A stretch of DNA of 64,000 bases from Microtetraspora malaysiensis (GCF_001528665.1 NZ_BBYJ01000032.1:31378-95377); one strand, 5' to 3'; shown: positions 1-8,966, counted from the stretch's first letter. The notes: generated from the sequence alone by a model not told the origin. Translations and numbers: made by a program.

Positions 1-211
1 CCTGGCCGGCGGGACCGGCGAGGCGCCGTACGAACGTCCGCGCCACTTCGTGGGTGAGCAGCGGCACCAGCGCGTTGGCCGCCACCAGTACGGCGAGACC
101 GAGGGCGGGCCGCACGGTGGGCAGCTTGTGACCTGTCGCGAGTAGCGCGCCGCCGTCGTTCATGCCCGCGACGACGGCGAACAGCGCGGCGACCGCGACC
201 CCTAACGCCAT
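1..211 (-). CDS. Inorganic phosphate transporter, PiT-like, N-terminal part (runs off the window)
   Basis: The minus-strand frame opens with an ATG at 211 and stays open to the window edge, giving 70 residues. It starts with a hydrophobic segment followed by GMNDGGALLATG, which resembles the ND-containing signature of PiT-family sodium- or proton-coupled phosphate transporters. A second hydrophobic stretch (LGLAVLVAANALVPLL) follows. The gene lies directly downstream of the ROK regulator on the same strand, with 22 bases between them. The family call rests on one short motif and hydropathy, so another multi-pass transporter is possible. Confidence 0.55.
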   Translation of the reverse strand, partial: MALGVAVAALFAVVAGMNDGGALLATGHKLPTVRPALGLAVLVAANALVPLLTHEVARTFVRRLAGPAGQ

Positions 212-233
212 GCGAGCCGTCCGGGCCGTGCCG

Positions 234-1331
234 TCACAGGTCGAGCCTCTCGCGTTCCACGTGGTCGAGGGCCATCCGTACGCCGCCGAGCGCGATGCTC
301 TCCTCGCCGAAGGTGGAGAGCGCGACCTCGGGCGGGTTGAGGCACATGCCGGCCAGGTGGGTGCGCATCGGGCCGAGCAGCAGTTCCCCTGCGCGGGAGA
401 AGCCGCCGCCCACCACGACCAGCTCGGGGTCCACCACGAGCACGAGCGCCGAGGCGCCGCGGGCCAGGCCGTACGCGAGACGGTCGACCACGGCCAACGC
501 CCGTTCCTCGCCCGCCCGCGCCGCCTCGAAGACCTCCTCCGCGTCGCGTCCGTCGCGCGCGAGCACGACGGACATGTCCTCCCAGCCGACGAGGGGCAGC
601 CTTCCCAGCTCGCCCGCGCTACCGGTACGCCCGGCGCGCAGCCGGCCGTCGAGCATCAGGCCGTGGCCGGCCCGGTAGCCGGACAGCACGTAGACCATGT
701 CGTCGACATGCCGTGCGCTGCCGCGCCAGTGCTCGGCGAGGGCCGCGAGGTTGGCGTCGTTGGCGGCGAAGCCCGGGCAGTCGAACCAGCGCCCGACCTG
801 CCCCCCGAGGTCGAGCCCGGTCCAGCCGGGGATCAGGTGGGACACGCTTACGCGGCCCGAGCGGTCGACGACGCCGGAGGTGCCCGCCGTGGCCGCCCAC
901 ACACCCCCGCGCGAGACGTCGGCGGCGCACGCGGTGGCCGCCTGCTCGGCCAGGGCGAGCCGCTCGGCGGCCGGCAGGTGCTCGTCGACGTCGAGGCGCC
1001 GCTCGGTCAGGACGTCGCCGTTCAGGTCGGCCAGCATGGCGAAGATCCGGCGAGGGCCGATGTCGACTCCGACGACGTGACCCGCTTCGGCCCGGAACCT
1101 GAAGCGCCGGGCGGGCCGGCCGGCGCCGCCCTCGGTGGGTGCCGCCTCCTCGGCGAGGCCGCGCTCGGTCAGGTCGGCGATCGCCACCTCGGCGGTCTGC
1201 CGGGACAGGCCCGCGGCCCGTGCGAGCTGGGTGAGCGTCTGGGCGCCCCCCTGCCGCAGGACCTGCAGGGTGGCTCGCGTGTTGAGCCGGCGGAGGAGCG
1301 CGGTGTCATGAGATACACCGGATGTTCTCAT
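234..1331 (-). CDS. ROK-family transcriptional repressor
   Basis: This is a 365-residue protein. A winged helix-turn-helix occupies about residues 10-65 (TLTQLARAAGLSRQTAEVAI). It is followed by a ROK sugar-kinase-like fold that starts at VVGVDIGPRRIFAML and contains a GSAGELGRLPL motif. The Cys-rich zinc motif (CxCGxxGC) of many ROK proteins is not visible; the segment after GELGRLPL is short and Cys-free. It is divergent from the sugar-uptake operon that starts at 1404, so it is probably that operon's sugar-responsive repressor. That role is inferred from position; the ligand is unknown. Confidence 0.85.
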   Translation of the reverse strand: MRTSGVSHDTALLRRLNTRATLQVLRQGGAQTLTQLARAAGLSRQTAEVAIADLTERGLAEEAAPTEGGAGRPARRFRFRAEAGHVVGVDIGPRRIFAMLADLNGDVLTERRLDVDEHLPAAERLALAEQAATACAADVSRGGVWAATAGTSGVVDRSGRVSVSHLIPGWTGLDLGGQVGRWFDCPGFAANDANLAALAEHWRGSARHVDDMVYVLSGYRAGHGLMLDGRLRAGRTGSAGELGRLPLVGWEDMSVVLARDGRDAEEVFEAARAGEERALAVVDRLAYGLARGASALVLVVDPELVVVGGGFSRAGELLLGPMRTHLAGMCLNPPEVALSTFGEESIALGGVRMALDHVERERLDL

Positions 1332-1339
1332 ATCCCCCC

Positions 1340-1369
1340 TTGACTGTTCTCCTGGGCAAACTCTAGCTT
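1340..1369 (+). promoter_or_regulatory. Possible promoter of the sugar-uptake operon
   Basis: TTGACT at 1340-1345 and TAGCTT at 1364-1369 are separated by 18 bases in the 72-bp gap between the divergent ROK and Gfo/Idh/MocA genes. The -35 box is good and the -10 box is weak, so this is a suggestion only. Confidence 0.3.
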
Positions 1370-1403
1370 TACGTCGCGTCTTCTCATAATTGGAGAGTTA
1401 CAG

Positions 1404-1853
1404 GTGATGCAGCAAGTCAGCCTTGCCCTCGTGGGCGCGGGCGCCCGGGGGAGCAGGTACACCACTTGCGCGACAGAGGGTGGCCGGGCGCGGCTCGCCG
1501 CCGTCGCGGAACCGGACCCGCGGCGCCGCGCGGGCATGCTCGCCGAGCACCCCGGCGCACTCGGCTTCGAGGACTGGCGCGAGCTGGCCGCGCGTCCGCG
1601 CGTCGCCGATGCGGTGATCATCGCCACGATGGACGCGGACCACGTCGAGCCCGCCGTGCGCTTCGCCGAGCTGGGGTACCACATCCTGCTGGAGAAGCCG
1701 ATGGCCGTCCGGCTGGAGGACTGCCGGCGGATCATCGAGGCGGCCCAGAAGTCGGGCGTGGTGTTCGCCGTCTGCCACGTCATGCGCTACACGCCCTACA
1801 CCCGGGCCGTGAAGGCCGTGCTGGACAGCGGCCGGATCGGTGAGATCGTCAGC
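1404..1853 (+). pseudogene. Gfo/Idh/MocA oxidoreductase, 5' part (interrupted by IS3 element)
   Basis: These 150 codons encode the NAD(P)-binding Rossmann half of a Gfo/Idh/MocA sugar oxidoreductase. It begins with SLALVGAGARGSRY and continues to the EKPMA motif (HILLEKPMAVRLED), whose Lys is part of the catalytic set in this family. Reading stops being homologous at codon 150 (AGC, 1851-1853), where the insertion sequence begins. The frame runs into the element and terminates at 1866-1868 after Gly-Ala-Cys-Pro. The remainder of the gene is at 3172-3966. The gene heads the sugar ABC operon, so the insertion may also be polar on the transporter. Confidence 0.9.
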
Positions 1854-1880
1854 GGGGCTTGCCCCTGAAGCGTGGACACC
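1854..1880 (+). repeat. Left terminal inverted repeat of the IS3 element
   Basis: It begins GGGGCTTGCCCCTGAAG and ends GTGGACACC. It pairs with the right end at 3145-3171 with four mismatches in 27 positions. Confidence 0.9.
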
Positions 1881-1922
1881 TTGACTACCGGATGATGGAG
1901 ATCCGGAGACAAGGAGTTCCAC

Positions 1923-2252
1923 GTGGCGATGAAGTCGTACCCGCCGGAGTTCAAGGCGGACGCCGTCGCGTTGTACCTGTCCGATCCGGCCCGAACGCTG
2001 AAGTCGGTCGCGCAGGATCTGGGCATCAGTCGTGAAACCCTGCGTAACTGGGTCCGCCAGGCCCAGGCGAACGGCACCGCTGGGGCAAAGCAGACGGGCC
2101 CGGCGAAGAAGCCTGCGCGTGGCCCACTATCCTCCGACGACGTGCTGGAAGAGGAGAACAAGCAGCTCAAGGCGCGGATCCGGGAGCTGGAGATGGAGCG
2201 CGACATCCTGCGCCGGGCGGCGAAGTATTTCGCGGGCGAGACGAACTGGTGA
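1923..2252 (+). CDS. IS3-family transposase OrfA (helix-turn-helix)
   Basis: This 109-residue protein has an N-terminal helix-turn-helix (about residues 20-45, SVAQDLGISRETLRNWVRQ) and a C-terminal coiled-coil segment (about residues 75-100, rich in Glu/Lys/Leu heptads), the usual OrfA layout. The start is GTG with an AAGGAG ribosome site at 1911-1916. It overlaps orfB by four bases (GTGA). OrfB lies in the -1 frame, so an OrfAB fusion by programmed -1 frameshifting is expected for the family, but I see no textbook A6G slippery heptamer at the junction. Confidence 0.93.
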   Translation: MAMKSYPPEFKADAVALYLSDPARTLKSVAQDLGISRETLRNWVRQAQANGTAGAKQTGPAKKPARGPLSSDDVLEEENKQLKARIRELEMERDILRRAAKYFAGETNW

Positions 2253-3139
2253 GCCGTTTCCAGTTCGTTGCCGACCACCGGGACGCCTTCGGGGTGAAGC
2301 GGCTGTGCCGGGTGCTGGCGGTGTCTCGATCCGGCTTCTACCAGTGGCTTAAGGCGGCACCGGCTCGGGCGGAGCGGGCCGAGGCCGATGCCGCGCTGGC
2401 GGAGGAGATCAAGCGGATCCACGATGAGTTCGACGGCACCTACGGCAGCCCGCGCGTCACCGCCGAACTGCGTGCCCGGGGGCGGCGGGTCAACCGCAAG
2501 CGGGTGACACGGGTGATGCGTGTCTTCGGCATCGCCGGGCTGCGGTTGCGCAAGAAGGTGCGCACCACCGTCAGCGAGCCGTCGCACCAGAAGGTGCCCG
2601 ACCTGCTCCAACGTGACTTCACCGCGCCCGCACCCGGCCGGCGCTATGTCGGCGACATCACCTACCTGCCGCTGGCCGACGGCGGTTTCCTCTATCTGGC
2701 GACCGTGCTGGACCTGCACTCGCGCCGCTTGGCGGGCTGGTCGATCGCCGATCACATGCGCACCGAGCTGGTCGCCGACGCGCTGAGGGCCGCTCAGGCG
2801 ACGCGCGGCAGCCTGACCGGGGCGATCTTCCACTCCGATCATGGGGCGCAATATACCTCCGCCGAGTTCGCGGCCCTGTGCGGCCGGCTCGGGGTGCGTC
2901 AATCGATGGGTGTTGTGGGGAGCAGCGCTGACAACGCCGCGGCCGAGGCGTTCAACGCCAGCCTCAAACGCGAGACCCTTCAGGGGGCTCGGCATTGGTC
3001 TACCGCCCACGCCGCCCGCCTGGCCGTCTTCCGATGGATCACCCGCTACAACACCCGAAGAAGACACTCCGCTCTCGACTACCTCAGCCCGACCGAGTAC
3101 GAGCAGCGTCCTCTCGATAAGGTGCTGCTCGCCGCATGA
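2249..3139 (+). CDS. IS3-family transposase OrfB (DDE integrase core)
   Basis: This 296-residue protein has the HTH_21-like region at about residues 40-100 and an RNase H-like rve domain at about 125-290. The acidic triad is visible as Asp136 (GDITYLP), Asp197 (HSDHGAQY) and Glu233 (AAAEAFNASLK), with 35 residues between the last two as in IS3 transposases. The start GTG overlaps the orfA stop. The protein shows no truncation, consistent with an active element. Confidence 0.95.
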   Translation: MSRFQFVADHRDAFGVKRLCRVLAVSRSGFYQWLKAAPARAERAEADAALAEEIKRIHDEFDGTYGSPRVTAELRARGRRVNRKRVTRVMRVFGIAGLRLRKKVRTTVSEPSHQKVPDLLQRDFTAPAPGRRYVGDITYLPLADGGFLYLATVLDLHSRRLAGWSIADHMRTELVADALRAAQATRGSLTGAIFHSDHGAQYTSAEFAALCGRLGVRQSMGVVGSSADNAAAEAFNASLKRETLQGARHWSTAHAARLAVFRWITRYNTRRRHSALDYLSPTEYEQRPLDKVLLAA

Positions 3140-3144
3140 CCACC

Positions 3145-3171
3145 GGTGTCCACACTTCGGGGTGAAGCCCC
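3145..3171 (-). repeat. Right terminal inverted repeat of the IS3 element
   Basis: Read on the minus strand it begins GGGGCTTCACCCCGAAG and ends GTGGACACC. The AGC target duplicate follows at 3172-3174. Confidence 0.9.
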
Positions 3172-3966
3172 AGCATCGAGCACCTCGAGCCGGTCGGCTG
3201 GTGGCATCACGCGCACTCCTATGTGCGGGGCAACTGGCGGCGTACGGATGAGGCCACCTTCATGCTGCTCGCCAAATCGTGCCATGATCTCGACTGGCTC
3301 ACGTACATGATCGGCCAGCGCGTCACGCGGGTCTCGTCGTTCGGCGGACTCAAGCACTTCACGGCGGCCAACCGGCCCGACGCGGCGGCGGACCGCTGCC
3401 TCGACTGCACGCTGGTCTCCTCCTGCCCGTACGCGGCCCAGCGCATCTACCTCCCCTACGTCGGCGGCGCCGAAAGCTGGCCGCTGAACGTGCTGACCTC
3501 GGACCCCACAGAGGAGGGCGTGCTGCACGCCCTGCGTGAGGGTCCGTACGGCCGGTGTGTCTACGCCTGCGACAACGACGTGGTCGACCACCAGGTGGTC
3601 AACCTGGAGTTCGAGGGCGGCGCGACGGCGTCGTTCACCATGACGGCCTTCTCTCCCAAGGCGCCGCGCAAGACCCGCATCTTCGGCACCCGGGGCTCGA
3701 TCGACGGCGACGGCGCCCTGCTCACCGTCACCGACTTCGTGACCGGGGCGACGGAGGTCATCGACGCCCACGTCCCCAAGGACGGGCACAGCGGCGGCGA
3801 CGAGGGCCTCATCACCGCCTTCCTCGACGCGGTCGGCGGCGCGGACCCGGCCGCCATCCGCTCCAACCCCAAGGAGAGCCTGCACAGCCACGAGATCGCG
3901 TGGGCGGCCGAGGAAGCCAGGCTCACCGGAACCGTCGTCACCATCCCCTCGAAGGAGCAGCCATGA
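3172..3966 (+). pseudogene. Gfo/Idh/MocA oxidoreductase, 3' part
   Basis: The reading frame resumes at AGC-ATC (SIEHLEPVGWWHHAHSYVRG) exactly after the element and continues to the stop at 3964-3966. It encodes the C-terminal alpha/beta substrate domain. Visible features are a Lys/Asp/His-rich stretch (LLAKSCHDLDWL), matching the catalytic D-x-x-x-H region of the family, and a Cys cluster CLDCTLVSSCPYAA that recurs in actinobacterial members. Without a start codon it is probably not translated, unless an internal GTG such as 3223 is used. Its stop overlaps the start of the binding-protein gene (ATGA at 3963-3966). Confidence 0.88.
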
Positions 3967-5219
3967 CCAGACCCCTCATGCTCACCGGCGCGCTGACACT
4001 GGCGCTCGCCGCCACCGCCGCGTGCGGAGGCGGAGGCGGAGGCGACCAGACCGCCGCGGGTGACGGGCGCGGCCCGATCACCTTCACCGACACGCAGAGC
4101 CACGAAGAGGCCAGCCGAAAGGTCATCGACGCCTGGAACGCCGCGCACCCCGACGAGAAGGTGACGCTGGACATCCAGCCCAAGGACGCCGACAGCCAGC
4201 GGCAGCGCCTGATCAACAACGCCCAGACCAAGTCCGACGCGATGGACGTCATCATGCTGGACGCGGTGTGGACGGCCGAGTTCGCCGCGAACCGCTGGGT
4301 GGACGAACTGCCCGCCGACACGGTCAAGGCGGACGACCTCCTCGCACCCACCCTGGAGACCGCCGAATACCGCGGCAAGCTCTACGCGATGCCCTGGCTC
4401 ACCGGCACCGGCCTGCTCTACTACCGCAAGGACCTGGTCGACAAGGCCCCCACGACCTGGGCGGAGATGAAGGACACCTGCGACAAGGTCCTGCCCAAGC
4501 AGAAGGGCATGTCCTGCTACGCCGGGCTGCTCGACAAGTACGAGGGCCTGACCGTCTCCTTCGCCGAGGCCGTCCAGTCGGCCGGCGGCACCGTCCTGGA
4601 CGACTCCGGCACTCCCACGCTGGAGACCGACGTCGCCAAGGCGGGCCTGAACTTCCTCGTGGACGGCCTCAAGAGCGGCCTGATCCCGAAGGAGGGCATC
4701 ACCTTCAAGGAGGACGAGGTCAAGAACGCCCTCCAGACCGGCAAGGTGCTGTTCGCCCGCAGCTGGGCCTCGCTGTACGGCACCGCGAACGCTCCCGACA
4801 GTCCCGTGACCGGCAAGGTGGACGTCGCCCCCATCCCCGGACTGGACGGTCCCGGCAGCGGCACCCTCGGCGGCGCCAACCTGGCCATCTCCGCGTTCTC
4901 CAAGCACAAGGCCACCGCCCGGGACTTCCTGGCCTTCTTCACCGCGGGCGAGCAGATGAAGACCTGGGCCACGATCAACAGCACCCCCGTGGCGCGTACC
5001 GGCCTTTACGACGACCAGGACCTCATCGCCAAGTACCCCTACCTGCCGTCGCTGAAGGAGGGCGTCCTCAAGGCCAAGGCCAGGCCGGTCGCGGTCAAGT
5101 ACGGTGACGTGACCTCGGCGATCCAGAACGCCGTCTACCCGGCTCTGACGGGTGAGGTGACGCCCGACCAAGCGCTGTCCGGGCTGCAGCAGCAGCTGTC
5201 GGGGCTGCTCAAGCAATGA
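3963..5219 (+). CDS. Extracellular sugar-binding lipoprotein (ABC importer)
   Basis: This 418-residue solute-binding protein is of the carbohydrate (SBP family 1/8) type. Its lipoprotein signal peptide ends at Ala-Ala-Cys21, followed by a Gly-rich linker. The mature part shows typical binding-protein segments: ITFTDTQSHEE near the N-terminus, YAMPWLTGTGLLYYRKDL in the hinge region, and ALQTGKVLFARSWASLY. The start ATG overlaps the preceding stop. It would capture an unidentified sugar outside the membrane for the two permeases that follow. Confidence 0.92.
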   Translation: MTRPLMLTGALTLALAATAACGGGGGGDQTAAGDGRGPITFTDTQSHEEASRKVIDAWNAAHPDEKVTLDIQPKDADSQRQRLINNAQTKSDAMDVIMLDAVWTAEFAANRWVDELPADTVKADDLLAPTLETAEYRGKLYAMPWLTGTGLLYYRKDLVDKAPTTWAEMKDTCDKVLPKQKGMSCYAGLLDKYEGLTVSFAEAVQSAGGTVLDDSGTPTLETDVAKAGLNFLVDGLKSGLIPKEGITFKEDEVKNALQTGKVLFARSWASLYGTANAPDSPVTGKVDVAPIPGLDGPGSGTLGGANLAISAFSKHKATARDFLAFFTAGEQMKTWATINSTPVARTGLYDDQDLIAKYPYLPSLKEGVLKAKARPVAVKYGDVTSAIQNAVYPALTGEVTPDQALSGLQQQLSGLLKQ

Positions 5220-6109
5220 GGCGCGGCTCGCGGTGGTTCGCCGCACTGATGATCTCCCCGACGCTGCTCGTCCTCGTCCTCGTCGTGCTCTATCCGCTGC
5301 TCGCCGCGGCTCGCGAGTCGATGTACGTCCGTGGCGAGGGCCTTGACGCCGACGGCTTCGTGGTCGAGGGCGAGCGGTTCGTCGGAGTGGCCAACTACGC
5401 CGGTCTGGTGGGCGAGCGCTTCGTCAACGCCTTCGCCAACACCACCGTGTTCACCCTCGCCACGGTGGCGGTGGAGACCGTGCTCGGTGTCGCGATGGCG
5501 CTGGTCATGCACGGCGTTCTGCGCGGCAGGGGACTGGTGCGGGCGAGCATCCTCATCCCGTGGGCGGTGCCGACCGCCATCTCCGGGCTGATGTGGCGGT
5601 GGGTGTTCCAGGCCGACGGCGTCGCCAACGCGATCATCGGCCAGAAGATCCTGTGGACCACCGAGGGCGTCCAGGCCAAGCTCGCCGTCATCATCGCCGA
5701 CACGTGGAAGACCGCGCCGTTCATCGGGCTGCTCGTGCTGGCCGGGCTGCAGATCATCCCGGACATGGTGTACGAGGCGGCGAAGGTGGACGGCGCGTCG
5801 GCCTGGCAGACGTTCTGGCGAATCACCCTGCCGCTGGTCAAGCCGGCTCTGGTGGTGGCCGTCCTGTTCCGCATCCTCCAGGCGCTGGCGATGTTCGACC
5901 TGCCGTTCGTGATGATCGGCCGCGGCAAGTTCTCCGTGGAGACGCTGTCCGCCCTGATCTGGGACGAGGCCACCCAGCTCAGGTACGGACCCGCGGCGGC
6001 GTACGGCATCGTGCTCATCGCCTACGTCTCCGTCATCGTGTTCGTCTTCGTCCGGCTGCTCGGCGCCGACCTGCTGGCCGATGCGCGATCAAGGAAGGAG
6101 CGGGCGTGA
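5216..6109 (+). CDS. Sugar ABC transporter permease (MalF/UgpA type)
   Basis: This 297-residue inner-membrane protein has about six hydrophobic segments, beginning with LMISPTLLVLVLVVLYPLL. The EAA loop that docks to the ATPase is visible as YEAAKVDGASAWQTFWRITLP near residues 185-205. The start overlaps the binding-protein stop by four bases (ATGA). No ATPase gene is in the operon; actinomycete sugar permeases commonly share a distant MsiK-type ATPase, which I infer here. Confidence 0.93.
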   Translation: MRRGSRWFAALMISPTLLVLVLVVLYPLLAAARESMYVRGEGLDADGFVVEGERFVGVANYAGLVGERFVNAFANTTVFTLATVAVETVLGVAMALVMHGVLRGRGLVRASILIPWAVPTAISGLMWRWVFQADGVANAIIGQKILWTTEGVQAKLAVIIADTWKTAPFIGLLVLAGLQIIPDMVYEAAKVDGASAWQTFWRITLPLVKPALVVAVLFRILQALAMFDLPFVMIGRGKFSVETLSALIWDEATQLRYGPAAAYGIVLIAYVSVIVFVFVRLLGADLLADARSRKERA

Positions 6110-6912
6110 GGAGGACCCTCACCGCCGGGCTCATCGTGGTGTACTGCCTGGCGCCGTTCTACTGGATGGTCGTCTCCAGCCTCCGTCGTACGGTCGACAT
6201 CTTCTCCACCACACCCTGGCCTTCGCCGCCGTCGCTGGAGAACTACGCGGCGGTCTTCGGCGGGCACAGCGACTTCGGCCGGGCACTACTCAACAGCCTG
6301 ATCGTCTCGGGCGTCACCACCGTGCTCACGCTGGCCGTCGGCGTCTGCTGCGCGTACGCGCTGGCCCGGCTGACCTTCCGCGGCAAGAACCTCGTGCTGG
6401 CGCTGATCATCGGCACCTCGATGTTCCCCGGTGCGCTGCTGATCGTGCCGCTGCTCAAGCTGTTCACCGAACTGGGCTGGATCAACACCTACCACGCCAT
6501 GATCGTGCCGAGCATGTCGTTCGCTCTGCCGCTGGCCGTCTGGACGCTCACCGCGTTCTTCCGCCAGATGCCGCACGAACTGGAGCAGGCCGCCACCATC
6601 GACGGCTGCACCCGCTGGGGCGCGTTCCGGCGGGTGATCCTGCCGCTGGCGGCGCCGGGCGTGTTCACCACGGCGATCCTCGCGTTCTTCGCCACCTGGA
6701 ACGAGTTCATGATCGCCCTGACCATGATCAGCAAGGCGGACATGCAGACCGCCACCATTCGGGTGGCCCAGTTCGGCGGCGCCTCCGACTTCGACACGCC
6801 CTTCGGCACGCAGATGGCCGCCGGCGTCGTCGTCACGATCCCCCTCGTGATCCTCGTTCTGGTCTTCCAGAAGCGGATCGTCGCCGGGCTCACGTCCGGC
6901 GCGCTCAAGTAA
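6106..6912 (+). CDS. Sugar ABC transporter permease (MalG/UgpE type)
   Basis: This 268-residue permease starts with GTG in a GTGA overlap with the previous gene and is preceded by AAGGAG. It has about six membrane segments, with the EAA loop at ELEQAATIDGCTRWGAFRRV. It is the partner of the upstream permease in a heterodimeric channel. Confidence 0.93.
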   Translation: MRRTLTAGLIVVYCLAPFYWMVVSSLRRTVDIFSTTPWPSPPSLENYAAVFGGHSDFGRALLNSLIVSGVTTVLTLAVGVCCAYALARLTFRGKNLVLALIIGTSMFPGALLIVPLLKLFTELGWINTYHAMIVPSMSFALPLAVWTLTAFFRQMPHELEQAATIDGCTRWGAFRRVILPLAAPGVFTTAILAFFATWNEFMIALTMISKADMQTATIRVAQFGGASDFDTPFGTQMAAGVVVTIPLVILVLVFQKRIVAGLTSGALK

Positions 6913-6933
6913 CCAGGAAAGGAACCCCCCACG

Positions 6934-7761
6934 ATGAGCATCAGCAGGAGAGGTCTGCTCGGCGCGACCGCGGTCGCGATGGCCGGCGTCGGACTGGCCG
7001 CGATCCCCGCGTCCGCGACGGTGGAGAAGCGCCGGATCAAGCGCGGGGTCATCCGCGTGGCCTCCTTCAACATCCACTACGGCGCCGGGGCCGACAACGT
7101 CTTCGACCTCCAGCACGTGGCCGAGGTCATCGAGGCGATCGACGCCGACGTGATCGGCCTGCAGGAGGTCGACAAGTTCTTCCGTCCACGCAGCAACTGG
7201 CTCGACACCGCGAGCGAGCTGGCCAAGATGCTCGGGATGCACCACACCTACGGCCCCAACATCGACCAGGACCCGCTGGAGGAGGGGCAGCCGCGCAGGC
7301 AGTACGGCACCGCGTTCCTGTCCCGCTGGCCCATCCTCGAATCGCGCAACACCCACCTGCCGCTGTACGCCGGCAGTGAACCGCGCGGCCTGCTGGAGGC
7401 CGTCGTCGACATCCAGGGGAAGCGGGTACGGTTCGGCAACTCGCACATGCAGCACACCAGCGACGCCGAGTGGCAGGAGCAGGCCGACACCATCGTGAAC
7501 CTGCTCGGCCAGTCGGCCGAACCGGTCGTCTTCCTGGGCGACACCAACGCCGTGCCCGCCTTCGGCGGCATCAAGACGTTCACCGACCGCTACGACGACG
7601 TGTGGGCACGGGTCGGCATCGGCGAGGGTCTGTCGGCGGACAACAAGTGGCGCTTCGACTACGTCTTCGTGCCCAAGGGCACCGACGTCCGCTCGGCCTG
7701 GCTGATGTGCACCGACGCCTCCGACCACCAGCCGCTCGTCACCGACCTTCTGCTGTCGTGA
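6934..7761 (+). CDS. Exported endonuclease/exonuclease/phosphatase-fold protein
   Basis: This 275-residue protein has a twin-arginine signal peptide (SISRRGLLG, then a hydrophobic stretch ending near ASA at residue 29). The metal-dependent phosphoesterase fold shows its usual stations: ASFNIHYG (Asn), GLQEVD (metal-binding Glu), GNSHMQH, FLGDTNAVP (Asp/Asn) and DASDHQPL (catalytic His). It resembles secreted phosphodiesterase/sphingomyelinase-type enzymes rather than DNA-repair nucleases; the substrate is unknown. It lies 21 bases after the permease and is probably cotranscribed with the sugar importer. Confidence 0.9.
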   Translation: MSISRRGLLGATAVAMAGVGLAAIPASATVEKRRIKRGVIRVASFNIHYGAGADNVFDLQHVAEVIEAIDADVIGLQEVDKFFRPRSNWLDTASELAKMLGMHHTYGPNIDQDPLEEGQPRRQYGTAFLSRWPILESRNTHLPLYAGSEPRGLLEAVVDIQGKRVRFGNSHMQHTSDAEWQEQADTIVNLLGQSAEPVVFLGDTNAVPAFGGIKTFTDRYDDVWARVGIGEGLSADNKWRFDYVFVPKGTDVRSAWLMCTDASDHQPLVTDLLLS

Positions 7762-7772
7762 AAGGGACGACG

Positions 7773-8957
7773 GTGCTCCGCGCCCTGCTCGTCGCCTCAC
7801 TCGGCCTGGCGTTGACCGCCGCACCTGCCCGGGCGGACATCGACGACCACTGGACCGACGCCTGGGCCACCGCGCTCCATCGCTCGTCGGCCGCCACGCC
7901 GCCGCCGGTCTACCAGGACCAGACCATCCGCATGGTCGTGCCCATGCGCGGCTCCGGCAACGCCGTGCGCGTCCGGCTCTCCAACGCCCACGGAGACCAG
8001 CCCGTCACGTTCGGCGCGGCCACGGTGGCGCTGCGGGACAGCGGCGCCGCCCTGGCGGACGGAACGCTGAAGCAGGTCACGTTCTCCGGCGCGACCTCGG
8101 TGACGGTCCCCGCCGGGCAGGTTGTGCACAGCGACCCGGTACGCCTGCACGTCACCGAGGGCCAGGACCTGGCGGTCAGCGTCTACCTGCCCTCCGCCAC
8201 CGGCCCGGCGACCTGGCACCGCTCCGCCGTACAGACCAACTACGTCTCCGGGCCCGGCGACCACACCGTCGACCCGGACGGCGGCTCCTTCCCTGCCACT
8301 GTGCGGAGCTGGATCTTCCTGGACGCGGTCGCCGTGACCAGGGGTCCGACCCCCGGCACGCTGGTGGCCGTCGGCGACTCCATCACCGACGGCTCGGGCA
8401 CCGCGGTCGACGGCTTCGAACGCTGGCCCGACTACCTGGCGGCCAGGTTCGCGGCCAAGCCGGGACGCCACCCCGCGGTGGTGAACGCCGGCATCGGCGG
8501 CAACAGCGTGCTCGCCGACACCGCCCAGGACGGCCAGAGCCTGCTGAACCGCATGGAACGCGACGTGCTCGCCCGGGAAGGACTGACCCACGTCATCCTC
8601 CTCGAAGGCGTCAACGACCTGCGCAACAGGGCAACCGCCGACGAGCTCGTCGCCGCCTACCGGGAGATCATCGCCAGGGTGCACGCCCGGGGCGCGAAGA
8701 TCTACGGCGGCACGATCACCCCGTTCAAGGGCGGCTCCGCCCACACACCCGCCGCCGAAGCCCACCGCCAGGCGGTCAACGCGTGGATCGCCACCAGCGG
8801 CGAGTTCGACGGCGTGGTGGACTTCGCCGCCGCCGTGGCCGACCCCGAGGACCCGCAGTCGCTGAATCCCGCCTACGACCGGGGCGACCATCTCCACCCC
8901 AACGCCGCGGGCTTCGCCGCGATGGCCGCGGCCGTGGACCTCTCCCTCTTCCGCTGA
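7773..8957 (+). CDS. Secreted SGNH/GDSL hydrolase (esterase)
   Basis: This protein of 394 residues has a Sec signal peptide ending near APARA. The hydrolase domain fills the C-terminal half: Ser203 in VAVGDSITDG (block I), GIGGNS (block II), EGVNDL (block III Asn) and Asp372/His375 in GDHLHPN (block V). The N-terminal half is a beta-rich domain seen in family members that deacetylate plant polysaccharides. I chose GTG 7773 because AAAGGG lies six bases upstream. GTG 7758, which overlaps the previous stop, is an alternative without a ribosome site. With the sugar importer it suggests trimming of acetylated glycans before uptake. Confidence 0.92.
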   Translation: MLRALLVASLGLALTAAPARADIDDHWTDAWATALHRSSAATPPPVYQDQTIRMVVPMRGSGNAVRVRLSNAHGDQPVTFGAATVALRDSGAALADGTLKQVTFSGATSVTVPAGQVVHSDPVRLHVTEGQDLAVSVYLPSATGPATWHRSAVQTNYVSGPGDHTVDPDGGSFPATVRSWIFLDAVAVTRGPTPGTLVAVGDSITDGSGTAVDGFERWPDYLAARFAAKPGRHPAVVNAGIGGNSVLADTAQDGQSLLNRMERDVLAREGLTHVILLEGVNDLRNRATADELVAAYREIIARVHARGAKIYGGTITPFKGGSAHTPAAEAHRQAVNAWIATSGEFDGVVDFAAAVADPEDPQSLNPAYDRGDHLHPNAAGFAAMAAAVDLSLFR

Positions 8958-8966
8958 CCTGTCTGT

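Larger units (their letters stand above)
1854..3171 (+). mobile_element. Complete IS3-family insertion sequence, 1318 bp
   Basis: The element carries orfA (1923-2252) and orfB (2249-3139). It is bounded by 27-bp imperfect terminal inverted repeats (1854-1880 and 3145-3171, 23 of 27 matching) and flanked by a 3-bp direct repeat AGC (1851-1853 and 3172-3174). A 3-bp target duplication fits the IS3 family. Both frames are intact and the ends are well preserved, so the insertion looks recent and the element may still be active. Removing the element and one AGC would restore the host gene in frame as a 413-residue protein. Confidence 0.95.

Noticed and set aside
162..1343. Long plus-strand open frame of 393 codons over the ROK gene
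   Set aside because: It is antisense to a well-supported ROK regulator, has biased Ala/Gly/Arg/His composition and no family motifs.
3561..5246. Long minus-strand open frame over the sugar-binding-protein gene
   Set aside because: High GC in third positions leaves the antisense frame free of stops; the plus-strand gene has clear domains and operon overlaps.
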